Assembly (NCBI GenBank): GCA_006386115.1
Contig: VFIW01000014.1
Location: 508,322-572,321 of the forward strand
Length of the DNA: 64,000 nt
Source of the DNA: Globisporangium splendens
Lineage: Eukaryota > Oomycota > Peronosporomycetes > Pythiales > Pythiaceae
Direction: 5' to 3'
Below are positions 1-10,954 of this stretch, piece after piece. The notes beneath the pieces were generated by a model that was not told the DNA's origin, did no database searches, and saw nothing but the letters and a program-made list of their open reading frames with translations. The first letter of the stretch is position 1. Each line of letters starts with the position of its first letter. The position numbers and the translations under genes were made by a program.

Positions 1-80
1 GGTCAATTCACCAGCTGCACCTTCCTACGGGAACAGTGGTCTTGTTGATGCGCAATTAATGCCATGACAAGCATCTTTGC

Positions 81-1717
81 CTAGACCGACGGTACACTCG
101 ATTCACTGATTGCTGTCTCCCAGTACACCGTGCGCGTGATCTCGTAAATTACCCAATCAAAGATGCTCATGTCGAAAAATGTCGTCGCCGGTGTGGTACC
201 CGAGGTGTGGATCTTTCCTCCCCACGTGACTTCATTTGTACCTTCCGAGATGGTGCACCTGTAGTGCATGCATGCAGCAAATGAGCTCGTAAAGCTAGCA
301 CCACCATAATTACAAATAATACAGATACAAACAAAATAAAACAAAACTTACCAGCTGAATGTATCCATCCACTCGGTTGGGATTTCGCTTGATTTGTCAT
401 CCGACTCGAGTTCGTAATGATGCGGAGCGATACTGCGCATCAGCACGGTGTAGCCTTGGTTGTTCTCGAGAGGAATAAACGCGACGTGAAGAATTGTCTG
501 CACCCGCTGAACGGCACGGTTGGGAATGCTGCAGCAGTGCTCAAACGAATCCAGTGGCGTTTCGCAGCGTTTTTCGATCTTCTGCAAGACGATGAAATTT
601 GATTCGTTAATTTGCTGCAGCACACGAGCACTGGAATGGACGTAATTTGGAAACAGTTGCGCATGCACTTCACTCGACTTGGTCCACATCTCGAGTGTTT
701 GCTGAGCCACCTGGACCGGGCGAAGATGTGCGGGAATTCGTTTTACAAACATAAACTGTGCGCTGTCTTTACACTCAGGAGGCGAGGGGTCAAGATGGCA
801 TTCCCAGTCATGGAGTGTGAATTGAACGCTGATGTCTCGATTTAGTGTGCATTTTTGAGTGATGATGTCGTCCACCGCGCACCGAACCAGGTGATTGCAT
901 TCTTCTTGCGAGACCTTTGGGATGAATTCAAACGAAGTGGCAGGCTCTGCGGTTTCACGTAAACGCTGTGGGACATCACACAAAATATGTGTGCATCAGT
1001 GGGGATCGCGTGGCCTCCAGCTTGTCCAAAGAGTTGTGTTGTTTACGTACCTGAGAGTGCCTAGCGAACGTGCGGTGAAGCTGATCGAACGAGTGAGCTC
1101 TCGTGGACACCATGTCGCGCAGAAGTTGGTTTTGGTGTTGTAACGACTCCTTCAAGAGCACGAGTTGTGTGTACTCACTGTGCTGCTGAGTGTCTCGCGT
1201 CGCCTCTCGGATGGTTCCCCGTAGCTTTTCATACTCTTGTGCAAGTCGCGCTTCCTCGGCGCGCATAGTCTGAATCAACTCCTGTCAACAGAACTCATGG
1301 TCAGCGCAAAAGAAATAATCCACGCTTATGTATGTTCACATAGAGGTGGGACACCAACAAGGGCTTACTCACCTTCTTTCGGTAGTAGAACCGCTGCACC
1401 GTCAAGCGGTTCTGCTCCCGTCGTTCTTCAAGCGTACGCCGATGCCGCTTTGCCTTGGGTGCCCCCAACGTCGATGCGGTGACCTCAGCGCGAAATGATC
1501 CTAGCGAGTTGGCTCCTTCAAGGCTGCTTTCTGAAGCGAGCGGATCGGTGGCGAGGTCACTGCATTGGTGCTGTGGCTGAGGCGCCCGCAGGACCTCACG
1601 TCGTGACGCCTCGTCGTCGCCATGTGGACTGGCGAGATGGCGTTCCAGAGCTGGACACTCTTCGTCTAGCAAGAAGCGCAAGTGCTCGTCGATAAACTCT
1701 TGGCGTGGCGATCGCAT
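81..1717 (-). CDS. bZIP transcription factor with C-terminal START-like region (M96 family type)
   Basis: Four exons can be joined in frame with GT-AG introns: 1717-1373, 1281-1051, 965-352 and 258-81, giving 455 residues. The start is the ATG at 1717; a longer reading to 1795 adds a low-complexity leader. Residues around 95-115 form a basic region (REQNRLTVQRFYYRKK). It runs across the first intron into a heptad-like helix with several Leu and Glu residues (about 116-190). The remaining 260 residues resemble the START-like half of oomycete M96 mating-specific proteins, with the entry motif FEFIPKVSQEE. The expected role is nuclear DNA binding, probably as a dimer. The basic region keeps the invariant Asn but has Tyr where the invariant Arg normally stands. 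The introns are 91, 85 and 85-91 nt. The family call is from recognition and the exon joins are inferred. Confidence 0.75.
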
Positions 1718-1847
1718 TTTTACTAATGACGGGCGCCTGGGCTGTCGCGGCTGTGCCAGAGAGAGAAAGAGAGATAATCTGGAGGTGGTCGACACGTTCT
1801 ATAATAGTGGCAACCAGGTACAAAGGAGAGCCTGCAGGAACATAAGA

Positions 1848-1858
1848 GGGGGGGGGGG
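1848..1858. repeat. G homopolymer, 11 nt
   Basis: An uninterrupted run of eleven G lies about 130 nt upstream of the first bZIP start codon. It may vary in length or be a sequencing or assembly weak point. No function is proposed. Confidence 0.8.
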
Positions 1859-1859
1859 T

Positions 1860-3815
1860 GAATTTTCAGCAGGGGTTTTGGGTATTTACATAATTTTGCT
1901 AGAAATCATGGAGAATTTTTAAAAACTTGAAGACCAAAGAATGTGACGTCAACCAAGATCATGAGACTTTCATCCTATGAGCCTTTCTTTGTGGTCAGTC
2001 AACAAGTGTTGCTCTCTTGAACCCCGAGGACTGAACCCCAACGACTTATTGGAAAACAGCTGATGGACATCGACACAGGATAGAGTTGCGTCCTTTGGAT
2101 CAGTTCGACCCGCGTCCAATTATCGATTACATAGTCCGCTCACTGTTCCCGCAGCTGTGCTCCTTTCGCGAACTTTGCCCACCATTCGAAGACCGCAACA
2201 TAGATGAGGATATCATTCGGCTGCAAAATGTGACGCTCGCTTGTCAAATCGTCACAAAGGTGGATGCGAGCGACGCGATTGTGAGCAATTCACCATCTCG
2301 ACGGCAGCGAGGATTCGTTTTGGGGTAGCGCGATTGTAAACAGTATCAGGAACGAATTTACCCATCACAGGTCCCATGTTTTCCTCGACTCAACTCGTGA
2401 ATCATGTGCAAATGAGGAACAGTACTGAGCAACATCTTCAGAGTTGACACAACAAGTTTACAGGACGCGACGCACCTGGCGCCTCTATGAAAGTAGTTTC
2501 TGTACAAGCGTTGCGCAACGCGACCGCAGCCGCATAGTCTTTCCCATGGCGAGTGGCTGGCTTGAAATTTTGGATTTTAGGTAAGAGTGCCAAAGGAAAA
2601 CACAGCTGGAGATATGCCATTTTGTGTGCGCAATGAAGTGTCGGCCTTCCCCTTCTGGTTTGCGTAAAACGTGCGAGAATACCAGCCCTTCTCTGTTCCT
2701 CCGATTCGTATACCTCAAGTATACACAATGATGCCACCCTCAGATGGACGAGCTTTGCTCATATAGAAACTGCGGGATAAGCTGTTTTCGTCGTCCCAGC
2801 AAGCATTCCAGCTTGACACCACTTGTAACCCCACACAGCAGCTACGGATGCTCCGTGTTGCTGCGTGGATCCGCATGCTACAACGAAAGAGACTGCATTC
2901 AACGCACAGGCGGTCGGCTTGCCTCCGGTTAGCATGTACAACGTGAATAGAAATATGATTCGCACAACTGAGAAATTAACAGCCAGAGACTGGTATGCTG
3001 GCGCAACCGCAACATTTTAATATGCGTCGGTCAGATGCACTTTCTCGGCGCTGCCTTCACACAAGTCGATTGCGTTAGGATTTTGCCCGCTTCGGATTGC
3101 GCTACAGAGTTGCTCGCGCTCCCTGTTATATTCTGTGCCACGCGCTCGGTTCGTGAGCCTGTCTCTACCACCCCATCTCAGCAGTGTGCTCTTCTTGACA
3201 CGCAGTGCCTGCGACTACTACTGAGGTGAACCACTAGTGAATAACTCGCATCCCGATCGCCGGATGTTTCCAGTGTTACTTGAACAGCCACGCAGAAACG
3301 TAATACTGATGCTCTTCAAATCTCAAACATGGGTACATGTAAGATGGACTCGCGCACATCTCCGTCTCACCATCAATGTATTGCTGAGTAAACCCTGGCA
3401 AATCGAATGTCACATGCTAAATACGCCGAACGAAAGCAATCAAGCTGCTCCACAAGTGCCGTGGCCACAACAGATGGCATGGCAAGTCACTCCTGCTCTC
3501 GTATGTTGACATGTGAGCGTCATTTCGTAAGTCTGGCTTTTCCAGTGATGGATACCGGTGGGCTCTAGTAAGTTTTTTAGGATGCAGTTCGAAAGCATTT
3601 GCGTGTTGAGTCCAAGAGCGAGTGTCTCAGAAACCGCAGTTTGACGAAGCACCACAAACCAGCCTTTCACGCACGGCTAGCATTCCTCGCCACAACTTTG
3701 GTCAACGAAGTGTCCGGCCAGTCGACGAACTCGAAACTGTGTGCTGACGCAGTAAATTGGAGAGGTGTGTTGATGTTCGATTATCAACACAGTGATTTGC
3801 GGAGTATAATTCGAT
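1860..3815. other. Intergenic stretch without supported gene
   Basis: Only short frames without recognisable domains occur here on both strands. Their composition is AT-richer and less codon-like than in the flanking genes. The right end may include poorly preserved 5' untranslated sequence of the LINE that follows, but no element boundary could be seen. Confidence 0.6.
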
Positions 3816-3894
3816 TCCCTAAATCTCTCGTATTGATAGGTTTTGGAAATCAAGACAAGTTTCCAAGGATGACATCCGGTGGGCAAAAGAACTG

Positions 3895-4875
3895 ATGCGC
3901 TTTCGACGAGATATGGACGAGCTGATGAAGGTGCACGTGGAAAGACAAACCGAGCTCAACCCGAATCGCAACGACATCATGGACTGGGATGGAGAGTGCA
4001 CGCTTCAAGACGTGACGGACGCCAACGGCCATGCAGAAGCAACGACACCACCTACCGGAAATTGCCAATTTTATACAGTGGCGGAAGCGATGCTCCAAAT
4101 CACGCATGACAACATGGCCAATGAGAAGCTGCTCGAGGCAACAGCGAGCAGAATCAAGCAAAGCATGAACGCGGCCGCACGTCTCAACTTCGATCTCGAA
4201 TTCCCTGAAGGAACGCATTTGGGAATACTCGAAGCACTGGGGAGAGGGGACCGAAAAACGAGCCCAAAAGAAAGGAAAACAGATGTTCTCGACTATTTCA
4301 ACGATATTGCAGGCAGCTCCTCCACTTGCTCTTCCACGCTGCTAGAGTCCCTATGGGGTGGACCGGAGTCCTTGCGGATGGCTGCCAAGGCTTTGCAGAG
4401 GAAAATCTTCGTGCTCATCGAGACGCTTTACGGGGACCGAAAAGGCTTTGCAATTTACAAGCCGCAATCCAGAGTCAACGCAGGCGGCCAGTTTTTGTCA
4501 GCCAAAGAACTTGCGTGCACGGGGAAGGAATGGGAAGACGAGCTTCGTCAGGACAGAGTCGAAGCAGAGGCCACGAGCAGTCCACTACCAATCACTCTGA
4601 AATTCGCAAATGAACACTACATCAGTCTGCACTTCAGAACCCTGAACGAACCAACACCACCGGTGAATTTGACGAGCACCTCGTTATCGAAGCGTCTCCA
4701 AGGATCCGAGAGAAGCAAGACAGAGTTCAAGACTGACCGATCCGGCCAATTCGATTTCGAACCAGTTACAGAGGGTCCAATGGAGGACAGCGACAATGCC
4801 AGTTTGGGAGAGTTAGTGTGGACTCCACCGCTGGACGAGCGAGAAAAATTTGAGCCAAACCAGCTCAGCGGATAA
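3895..4875 (+). CDS. LINE ORF with OTU-like cysteine protease domain
   Basis: This 326-residue frame carries an OTU-like signature. The motif TGNCQFYTVAEAM (about residues 55-67) matches the DGNCxF nucleophile region with Cys retained and the first Asp replaced by Thr. The motif NEHYISLHF (about 240-248) fits the His-containing C-terminal strand. Between them lies a helical region typical of OTU folds. OTU proteases cleave ubiquitin or ubiquitin-like chains, and they recur as accessory domains in transposable elements. The open frame extends upstream of this Met to 3820 with coding-like sequence, so the true start could be earlier. It is the first module of the LINE and is followed at once by further ORF1 fragments. 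The OTU call rests on motif recognition alone. Confidence 0.65.
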   Translation: MRFRRDMDELMKVHVERQTELNPNRNDIMDWDGECTLQDVTDANGHAEATTPPTGNCQFYTVAEAMLQITHDNMANEKLLEATASRIKQSMNAAARLNFDLEFPEGTHLGILEALGRGDRKTSPKERKTDVLDYFNDIAGSSSTCSSTLLESLWGGPESLRMAAKALQRKIFVLIETLYGDRKGFAIYKPQSRVNAGGQFLSAKELACTGKEWEDELRQDRVEAEATSSPLPITLKFANEHYISLHFRTLNEPTPPVNLTSTSLSKRLQGSERSKTEFKTDRSGQFDFEPVTEGPMEDSDNASLGELVWTPPLDEREKFEPNQLSG

Positions 4876-4911
4876 CACGGCTGGTCGTTCGCATCTCAGG
4901 AGAATCAGCTT

Positions 4912-5799
4912 GTGGTTTACCACTCGCCCACAATTGAGTTACCTCCACAACCCAGAAAGCGAGGTAGAGACGAAACACCGATGCGCAAAGCGGAAGATGG
5001 CGACGTCACGGTGAACCCGAACAGCCCCAATGTCCCCCTCAAGAAAACCAAAATGCTGTCGAGACGATTGGCGATCGAAGGAGACTCCATGCAGAAACAC
5101 AGAGACCTCGAGCGCGCGCTGCAAGGGCATTGGGAAGGGTTCCAGGAGCAATGGCAACAAGCAACCAAAAGTCCCTTTCCTCTGCTCTCGTCCAATCATG
5201 ATGTATGGACGCAGGTAGTTCTCAACGAATGGGAGTGAATTCTAGCGATGTTGAAGACGTCGCTAGAGCCGCATTATGTGCTGAATCACCTCAGAGGACC
5301 AACGCTAGTGGACTTGACGCAAGTTCTGCGCGAACAAATGATTAAGGAAGGACTCAAACGTCTTGCACACCGCACCGATCAAGCAGAGATCAGGGTATGG
5401 ATCACAGATTGGTTTGACAGGATTGCAACGGCAACCACGAAGCAACAACGGGCGGCACTACTCAACTCCAAGGAAGACTGGTCGACACTAGGAAAAATGA
5501 AGTACGGTGGGCTCAAAGTTCTGCGACTTTGCCACCCGACCCAGCTAGAGAAGCTCAGTCGCTACATCATCTGCACAGTGGTGTATGAGGAGGAGCTGCA
5601 GACGTTCAGGTCCAGCGACGTTGAAGACCCAGACAACCTGTATGAAGCGATTGAAGACTTCTGTACGATGTTGAAGCAAACCAGAGAGCTCAAAGCAGCC
5701 TTCAAGAGTGGAGAGGAGCTCAGCGAGTGGTCAGCTCTGTCGGTGATCATGGCTCAAGTCACCACGGAAGTGGACTCGGTCGAGCCCTCAAGGTACTAA
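4912..5799 (+). pseudogene. LINE ORF1-like region, broken into two frames
   Basis: Two adjacent frames (4912-5238, 108 residues, and 5248-5799, 183 residues) sit between the OTU ORF and the endonuclease. The first is rich in Lys, Arg and Pro, with a stretch that could bind nucleic acid (RKRGRDETPMRK). The second is mainly helical, with Leu-rich segments (LRGPTLVDLTQVL) and no motif I recognise. A stop separates them. They probably formed part of the element's first protein together with the OTU domain, but no zinc knuckle or RRM is visible, so the function is not assigned. Confidence 0.4.
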
Positions 5800-6797
5800 A
5801 GGCACGACACCAACAGGTAACCAAGATGGTAGTAGCCCAGGCACAGAAATGTACGCCGCGCTGCATGCCCTCAAGAGTGCATTTTACAAAAACCGAAAAA
5901 AGGGAAAAAAGATCATGTCCTGACACGCTACGGGTATTAACTCAGAACGTGTGCGGATTCAAAAAGAAAGAACGAACAAAATGGTTAGAGGATCTCAAGG
6001 GGGCACTAACCGCAGAAAAGTATGGCATCATTTATTTACAGGAAACGAGGGTCACCACAGCCAAAGAAGAACGCAGACTCCGACATCACTGGAACCGAAT
6101 ATGGGGGATTACAAACCTGGACGAACCAACGTCCTTTTGGTCCATCCATCCAGACGCGACTGGCGGAGTTGCAATACTCACAAATCCGAAGACGATTAGC
6201 GAAACACATCTGATCGAGGAATCCAAGTGGGCAAATCGCACAGTCGCTATCAAGTCCAAGGGAGTGGTGTGGATTAATGTGTACGCACCCAACAAGAAAT
6301 CAGAGCGAGAACAATTCTTCCGACACCTAAACGAGGAGTTCGGGACTCATCGTGCAGCAGCAGTGCTCGGAGGTGACTTCAACTGTGTGCTCGACAAACA
6401 ACGGGACCGGTACCAAAGAGGAGTTCTGCTAACTGTGCAATGCGAAAGTGCAGAACTGAGAAGATTAGTGACGGAGTGGAACATACACGACACGCGGGAG
6501 CTAGTGGAGGATCCGGAGTGGTCAGTGCAGCGGGAACCGACGGAGCATTTCACATACTGGAGAACAAACTCAGCCAGTCGACTTGACCGATTCTATATCG
6601 CAGGAAATCTGGGCAGCGCCGTGCAATGGGCGGCCATTGAGCTACTCAAGCGCTACTCGGATCACCAAACAGTGGTGCTGCATATGAAATGGACGAGTCA
6701 ACCGCAGAGACCAAGGAAGATGAACAAGTGCAGGTACCCGATACGAACCTCTCGTTCTGACTTGGTGTGGACTGGGGTGCAAGGCAATCGCTCATGA
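5727..6797 (+). CDS. LINE apurinic-like endonuclease (EEP family)
   Basis: This 356-residue frame contains the full set of EEP/APE motifs in order: LTQNVCG, IYLQETR, a GGVAIL strand, INVYAPN, GGDFNCV, SRLDRFYI and YSDHQTVVL. The conserved Asn, Glu, Asp-x-Asn and Ser-Asp-His residues of the active site are all present. In LINEs this domain nicks the chromosomal target and exposes the 3' hydroxyl that primes reverse transcription. It is the best preserved part of the copy. The frame ends just before the RT region, where ORF2 would normally continue, so a frameshift lies near 6797. Confidence 0.85.
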   Translation: MVSSVGDHGSSHHGSGLGRALKVLKARHQQVTKMVVAQAQKCTPRCMPSRVHFTKTEKREKRSCPDTLRVLTQNVCGFKKKERTKWLEDLKGALTAEKYGIIYLQETRVTTAKEERRLRHHWNRIWGITNLDEPTSFWSIHPDATGGVAILTNPKTISETHLIEESKWANRTVAIKSKGVVWINVYAPNKKSEREQFFRHLNEEFGTHRAAAVLGGDFNCVLDKQRDRYQRGVLLTVQCESAELRRLVTEWNIHDTRELVEDPEWSVQREPTEHFTYWRTNSASRLDRFYIAGNLGSAVQWAAIELLKRYSDHQTVVLHMKWTSQPQRPRKMNKCRYPIRTSRSDLVWTGVQGNRS

Positions 6798-6807
6798 GCT
6801 GGAGCTG

Positions 6808-9050
6808 ATGCAGAGTGAAGGACCAATCGAACGGATCCACCTGCAGAAGCGAACCATCAAAGCAATACTGAGAGTAAGTCGAGCAGAGAGGCGGCAAGTG
6901 CGAAGATATCGGCAAAAGTTGGAGGATCAGCAGCACCGACCTGCAAACCGCACACGACGTCAGCTGATCGAAGAACAAGCAAACACGGCAAGAGAGGCAG
7001 CAGAGTTTAAATTCGGTTAGTATATGCAGGCAACGCAGGGGGATGTTCGTCACATCTTTCGGAGGATCGCCAACTGGCAGCTGGATCAAACAATTTCGCG
7101 ATTGGAACCGACCTCCGGAAGGTACCACCCACCAAACGTGAGTCTAGCGGACATCATGGGGGCAGAATGGCACCAAATCACCGCCAGAGCCATGCTACGG
7201 TTCCTCCGCACAAGGCTGAACAGCGATTTGATGCACTGCTGTACATTCCGGAAACTCAAAAAGTCACGGAAGCGCAAAACCAAGACTTGATGGCACCCAT
7301 CACTGAAAAGGAAGTACAGCGCAGTACCTGGTGAACGGTGAACTGTCGACAGAATGGGAGGCCAAGTCAGGCATTCGTCAAGGTTGCCCTCTGGCCCCTC
7401 TGCTATTTATCGTTGCCGCGGAGATTCTCACACTGGCAGTGCAACAAGACCCCCATCTGGAAGGATTCACGTGACCAGATCCGGAGCAGAACCCCATCAT
7501 ATTTCGACCTTCGTCGACGACTCCGCAGTCTTTTTGAAACAAGGGAAACAGCTGCCTCGACTGATGCAGCTGCTGTCCGAGTTCGACCAGCAATCAGGTC
7601 TGCACGTGCAACCAACGAAAAGCAGCTATATCTGTCTCAACACAGCAGTAGTCCAGGAACAAAGATGCGGCATTCCAATCCTGAAGCATGGAGAGACGGT
7701 GAGGTACCTTGGCATCCAAATAGGTACCGGGAACATCACGCAAGCTAATTGGGAGGACCGCCTGCAAAAGCTCCGAACCAGATTGATCATCGCGGCCAAA
7801 GTCTCCAACAGTGTGGTGGGGAGAGTGCTTATACTGAATTCGGTCTTGCTGCCGTCGATTCTGTTCACTGCCGGCTACATCAAGCCCCCAGCGAAAGTCG
7901 TGGACCAGCTAGTGAATCTACAAAAGCAATTTTTGTGGAAATCGACACTTGGCACAGACGGCACGAGGCACAAGGTGAGTCCTTCCCTGCTCTACCTGCC
8001 GGTCAAGGAAGGAGGCATAGGTCTCTATTCAATACCTCTTGCAATAAAGCGACAAGCGATGCGGCGGACAACTCGGTGGCTACAGCGAGCGCGAGACAAG
8101 TATACAGAAGCTTGGCATGAACAGGTGCATCGGGACAAAAGTCAAAACTGGGGGTGTTGCGCGATTTCACCAAAGGAGCGAAGCCAGCTTGCACAGACAG
8201 ACATGCAGGTGTGTACTTTGGGAGAAAACCTGAGCAGACGATTCATCAACTATCGGAAGAGACTCGAGCCTTCTGGCCATCCTTTCAGTGGAACGACAAC
8301 CCCTGGATAATCGACAGTCAAGGCGAGCAGTATACAGTCAAAACGGTTCGTTTCCTGAAGGAATGCAATTTGGCCAGCTTCAACGCGAGACGGGAGGAAG
8401 AGCGAGTGTTCTCCGTGCGGCTACCAACCATGACGGCGACTCTCACGTTCAAACGAATGACCACCTTGCGAAAACTCGTAACCAGCATCATTCTATGCTC
8501 ACCGGAGATAGAAATCGATGCAGGCAACCAGTTGAACAGTCACCAGGAGCCGTGGAGCAGGAAACACACAAAACGAGAGTACAAGTGGATCAGCAACGGC
8601 ATGGGAACCATCATCGCGGTGCCAGTATCGGAGAGGAGCCACACGGACTACATTCAGATGCAACGGCAAGCAAACGGAGTTCTCTGGACAGTGACCGACT
8701 GCGTCGGGGATGCTACTTGTCAACAAGACGTGGCAATGATCGAAGAAGAAATAAAAACTGTAGGGTGGACATTCAAACCGCACCCACTCACGACTCGCTG
8801 TCCGTGGCTGGTGCATGAACGTACTCCCCCAAACAGTATCCAGAAGACAATTGACCGAGCACGAACACGGAGGTTGCACAGCAAGTTGTATCAAGGTCTC
8901 GGAGGACTCATAGACAAGCTCAACGAAGTCGCGAAAACTGACCAGTGGTACAGTCATGTGCAGTATCGGCTACCAGCAGATCTATGGAAACAACGAGGAT
9001 GTCTTACGCCGTATCAGATGTGGACGACATACCGGATTTCTACGATGTAG
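6808..9050 (+). pseudogene. LINE reverse transcriptase, fragmented and missing part of the catalytic core
   Basis: RT pieces run through several frames. 6808-7290 holds a basic linker and the N-terminal part ending in [11 protein letters not shown] near 7285-7320. The sequence then jumps to [20 protein letters not shown] (about 7330-7390). The segment that should lie between these, including the first catalytic Asp motif, is absent. A further frameshift precedes FVDDSA, the palm motif with the catalytic Asp pair, near 7510. The thumb and connection region follow (YLGIQIGTGN, VLILNSVLLPSILF) to 8310. 8154-9050 continues in another frame as C-terminal ORF2. The copy cannot encode a working RT. 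Confidence 0.75.
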
Positions 9051-9059
9051 CTCAACCTG

Positions 9060-10168
9060 TTCCATCCGGGAAGTATCGAGTCTTCTGCGTCCCCAAGTAA
9101 TGCCGGATGTGGGGAGACAAAAGAAACTATCTCACACAGAGTCTGGAGTTGCAAGCGAGCACAAGCCACGTGGGCGGTCTTCCTCGGGCGATAGATGAGC
9201 CGAACGTTGACGGAGCAAGCACTCAATCTCTTCCTGCCTCATATTGCTAGCCGCACAGCCCCGCCAGGTCAACGATCTTTGCTTCGGGAATTGGAAAAGC
9301 ATTTGGGTTCATTACTCCGGAACACTCGACAGCACTACAGAAACTCTGGTTTATCGTCACATCAAGCATCCCAGTATTGCTATGGAGAACGAGAGTGGAA
9401 ATAGTGCATGAACGGCAACACGTCACTATCGAAGAAAGCACCCAGCGTGTGCGGACACCGTGTGTGATGCAGGTGTGGGCTGTGGCTCATCGGATGAGAG
9501 CGCTCAAAGGAGAAAAGATCAATGCAACTTGCCTGAGCCAACTGCTCAGCGTACTGGAGAGACAAGACTTGTCGCGCCAACTGGAAGCGTGGGTGACGGC
9601 GCGTTTGTATTTCGATGGAGGTGCACGCGGCAACCCAGGTCCAGGAGGCAGCGGATAGGCACTTGTCTTCCTGAATGAACACAGCAATCGATGGGAACTC
9701 AAAGCATGCGGCTATGCGTACATGGGACCGGAGGTCACGAACAATTGGTGCGAATACAGCGCACTAAGAGATGGCCAGGCATACAGTGCACACTACCTAC
9801 ACCACTATGAAGTCAAGTTGGAAGTCTTCAGAGATAGCCAAATGGTTATCGCAGCCCAGAACGGGTTCTCCTCAATACGCCAGACCGAGTTGCAGCCGCT
9901 AGCAATTCGGGTAAATCAAATCACCGCCAACTTTGCGTGGATCTCCTGGAATCACACAAAACGAGAACAAAACAAAATGGCCGATCTTCTCGCCAACATG
10001 GCAATGAACTCCAAGAATGCGAAGGTACTCACCGACGAATCGCGGGGAAACGATCCAGTTCTTCTGTCCCAGGTCGCAGCTCTACTCGACAATGATATCG
10101 GTGCCGCACCGTCAAAACTTAGAAACACCTCACTGTCAGCAGTGTTCATGAGACTCGGGACTTCTTAA
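9060..10168 (+). pseudogene. LINE zinc-binding module and RNase H, interrupted
   Basis: Around 9090-9180 one frame reads CGETKETISHRVWSCKRAQ, which fits the zinc-binding domain found after RT in many LINEs (C-x-ETxxH-C). RNase H begins near 9600 with FDGGARGNPGPGGSG, the catalytic-Asp loop of the archaeal or bacterial-like RNase H type. It continues with WCEYSAL (Glu), FRDSQM (Asp) and KREQNKMADLLA (Asp). A TAG at 9656-9658 interrupts the domain right after the first motif. The inverted copy at 43033-44025 has TGG there and an open frame. FRDSQ here versus FGDSQ in that copy is a second difference next to a catalytic Asp. Confidence 0.8.
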
Positions 10169-10204
10169 ACTGTATGTAGATCATAAGTTAAATAGAATTA
10201 CCTT

Positions 10205-10900
10205 TTCTCTCCGGGTTGAGGAAACGGAAGGCGGCCAACAGGCAAACAAATAGCAGCATTTGATTGGTTAAGATCTAGCGACATCTTGGCCGTTGTTTTG
10301 TCTAAACAGAGCCTATCGCGGTTGCGGATTGTTTTCTTGCACAGTCAGACGAACAAGCTTGAATGCTGCAGGCAGCTCGAGCTGGCTTGGTCGTCGCGAG
10401 CGAGTTACTGTAGTTTGAGGTTTCTAAAGCCAATTTAAACAACTCAGCAGCATGAAACTCATCCACAATAAAAGGCATCGTTTTGCCCGTTGGCTTCAAT
10501 GGCGTTCGCGATGTGCGCCATCATCATTGTCCATTCTGAATAGATATTGCGCTTTTCTCGAGAGTCTCGGACATCAGAGCCCATTTCTGAAAATGGTCAG
10601 CCATATTACCTCTAGTAATGCGTACTGTGTCATAACCGATACATCACCGCAAGAAAAGGACTAAGTAAACTTATATTAGATATTCACACATTATCAACAG
10701 GCGACACCTAGCATGAAGAGGGTTTTGAAATGCCATCCTGGTGCTCATGGTTGTGCGGCCAAAGAGGTGTGCGACTGGGGGACATATGTGGACATCCAGT
10801 TCTCGATTCGCAGACGGCGCTTCCGAACTCTCCACATCCTCAATCATCCGGTGCACACATCGCCGTGGAAAGAGCGATGGCGGTGCTCCTGTGCCTTCTG
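10205..10900. other. Intergenic and upstream region of PL4-1
   Basis: No supported gene. The part from about 10690 is alignable by eye to the region upstream of PL4-2 (about 31095-31240), with many substitutions and indels. The ancestral duplication therefore included some promoter sequence. Confidence 0.5.
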
Positions 10901-10954
10901 TAGCTCTTCGTGCACTTCTCTGCCTCCTCTCGTTTTCGCCAATCCACTCAGCAG

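Larger units (their letters stand above)
3817..10204 (+). mobile_element. Long, decayed LINE (non-LTR retrotransposon) with OTU, APE, RT, zinc-binding and RNase H domains
   Basis: Successive plus-strand frames carry the protein modules of a non-LTR retrotransposon in the expected order. They are an OTU-type protease ORF (3895-4875), ORF1-like fragments (4912-5799), APE-type endonuclease (5727-6797), RT fragments (6808-9050), a Cys/His zinc-binding module (about 9090-9180) and RNase H (about 9600-10150). The 3' end is set near 10204 by comparison with an inverted partial copy at 43014-44690. Both copies end in the same roughly 40 nt, finishing in gaattacctt followed by a pyrimidine-rich tail. 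No LTRs are seen. Several frameshifts, an RT deletion and a stop in RNase H make this copy non-autonomous. The 5' end is uncertain. Confidence 0.85.

Noticed and set aside
3817..10204. LTR retrotransposon for the left element
   Set aside because: No long terminal repeats, no integrase or gag; EEP endonuclease and 5'-truncated copies indicate a LINE.
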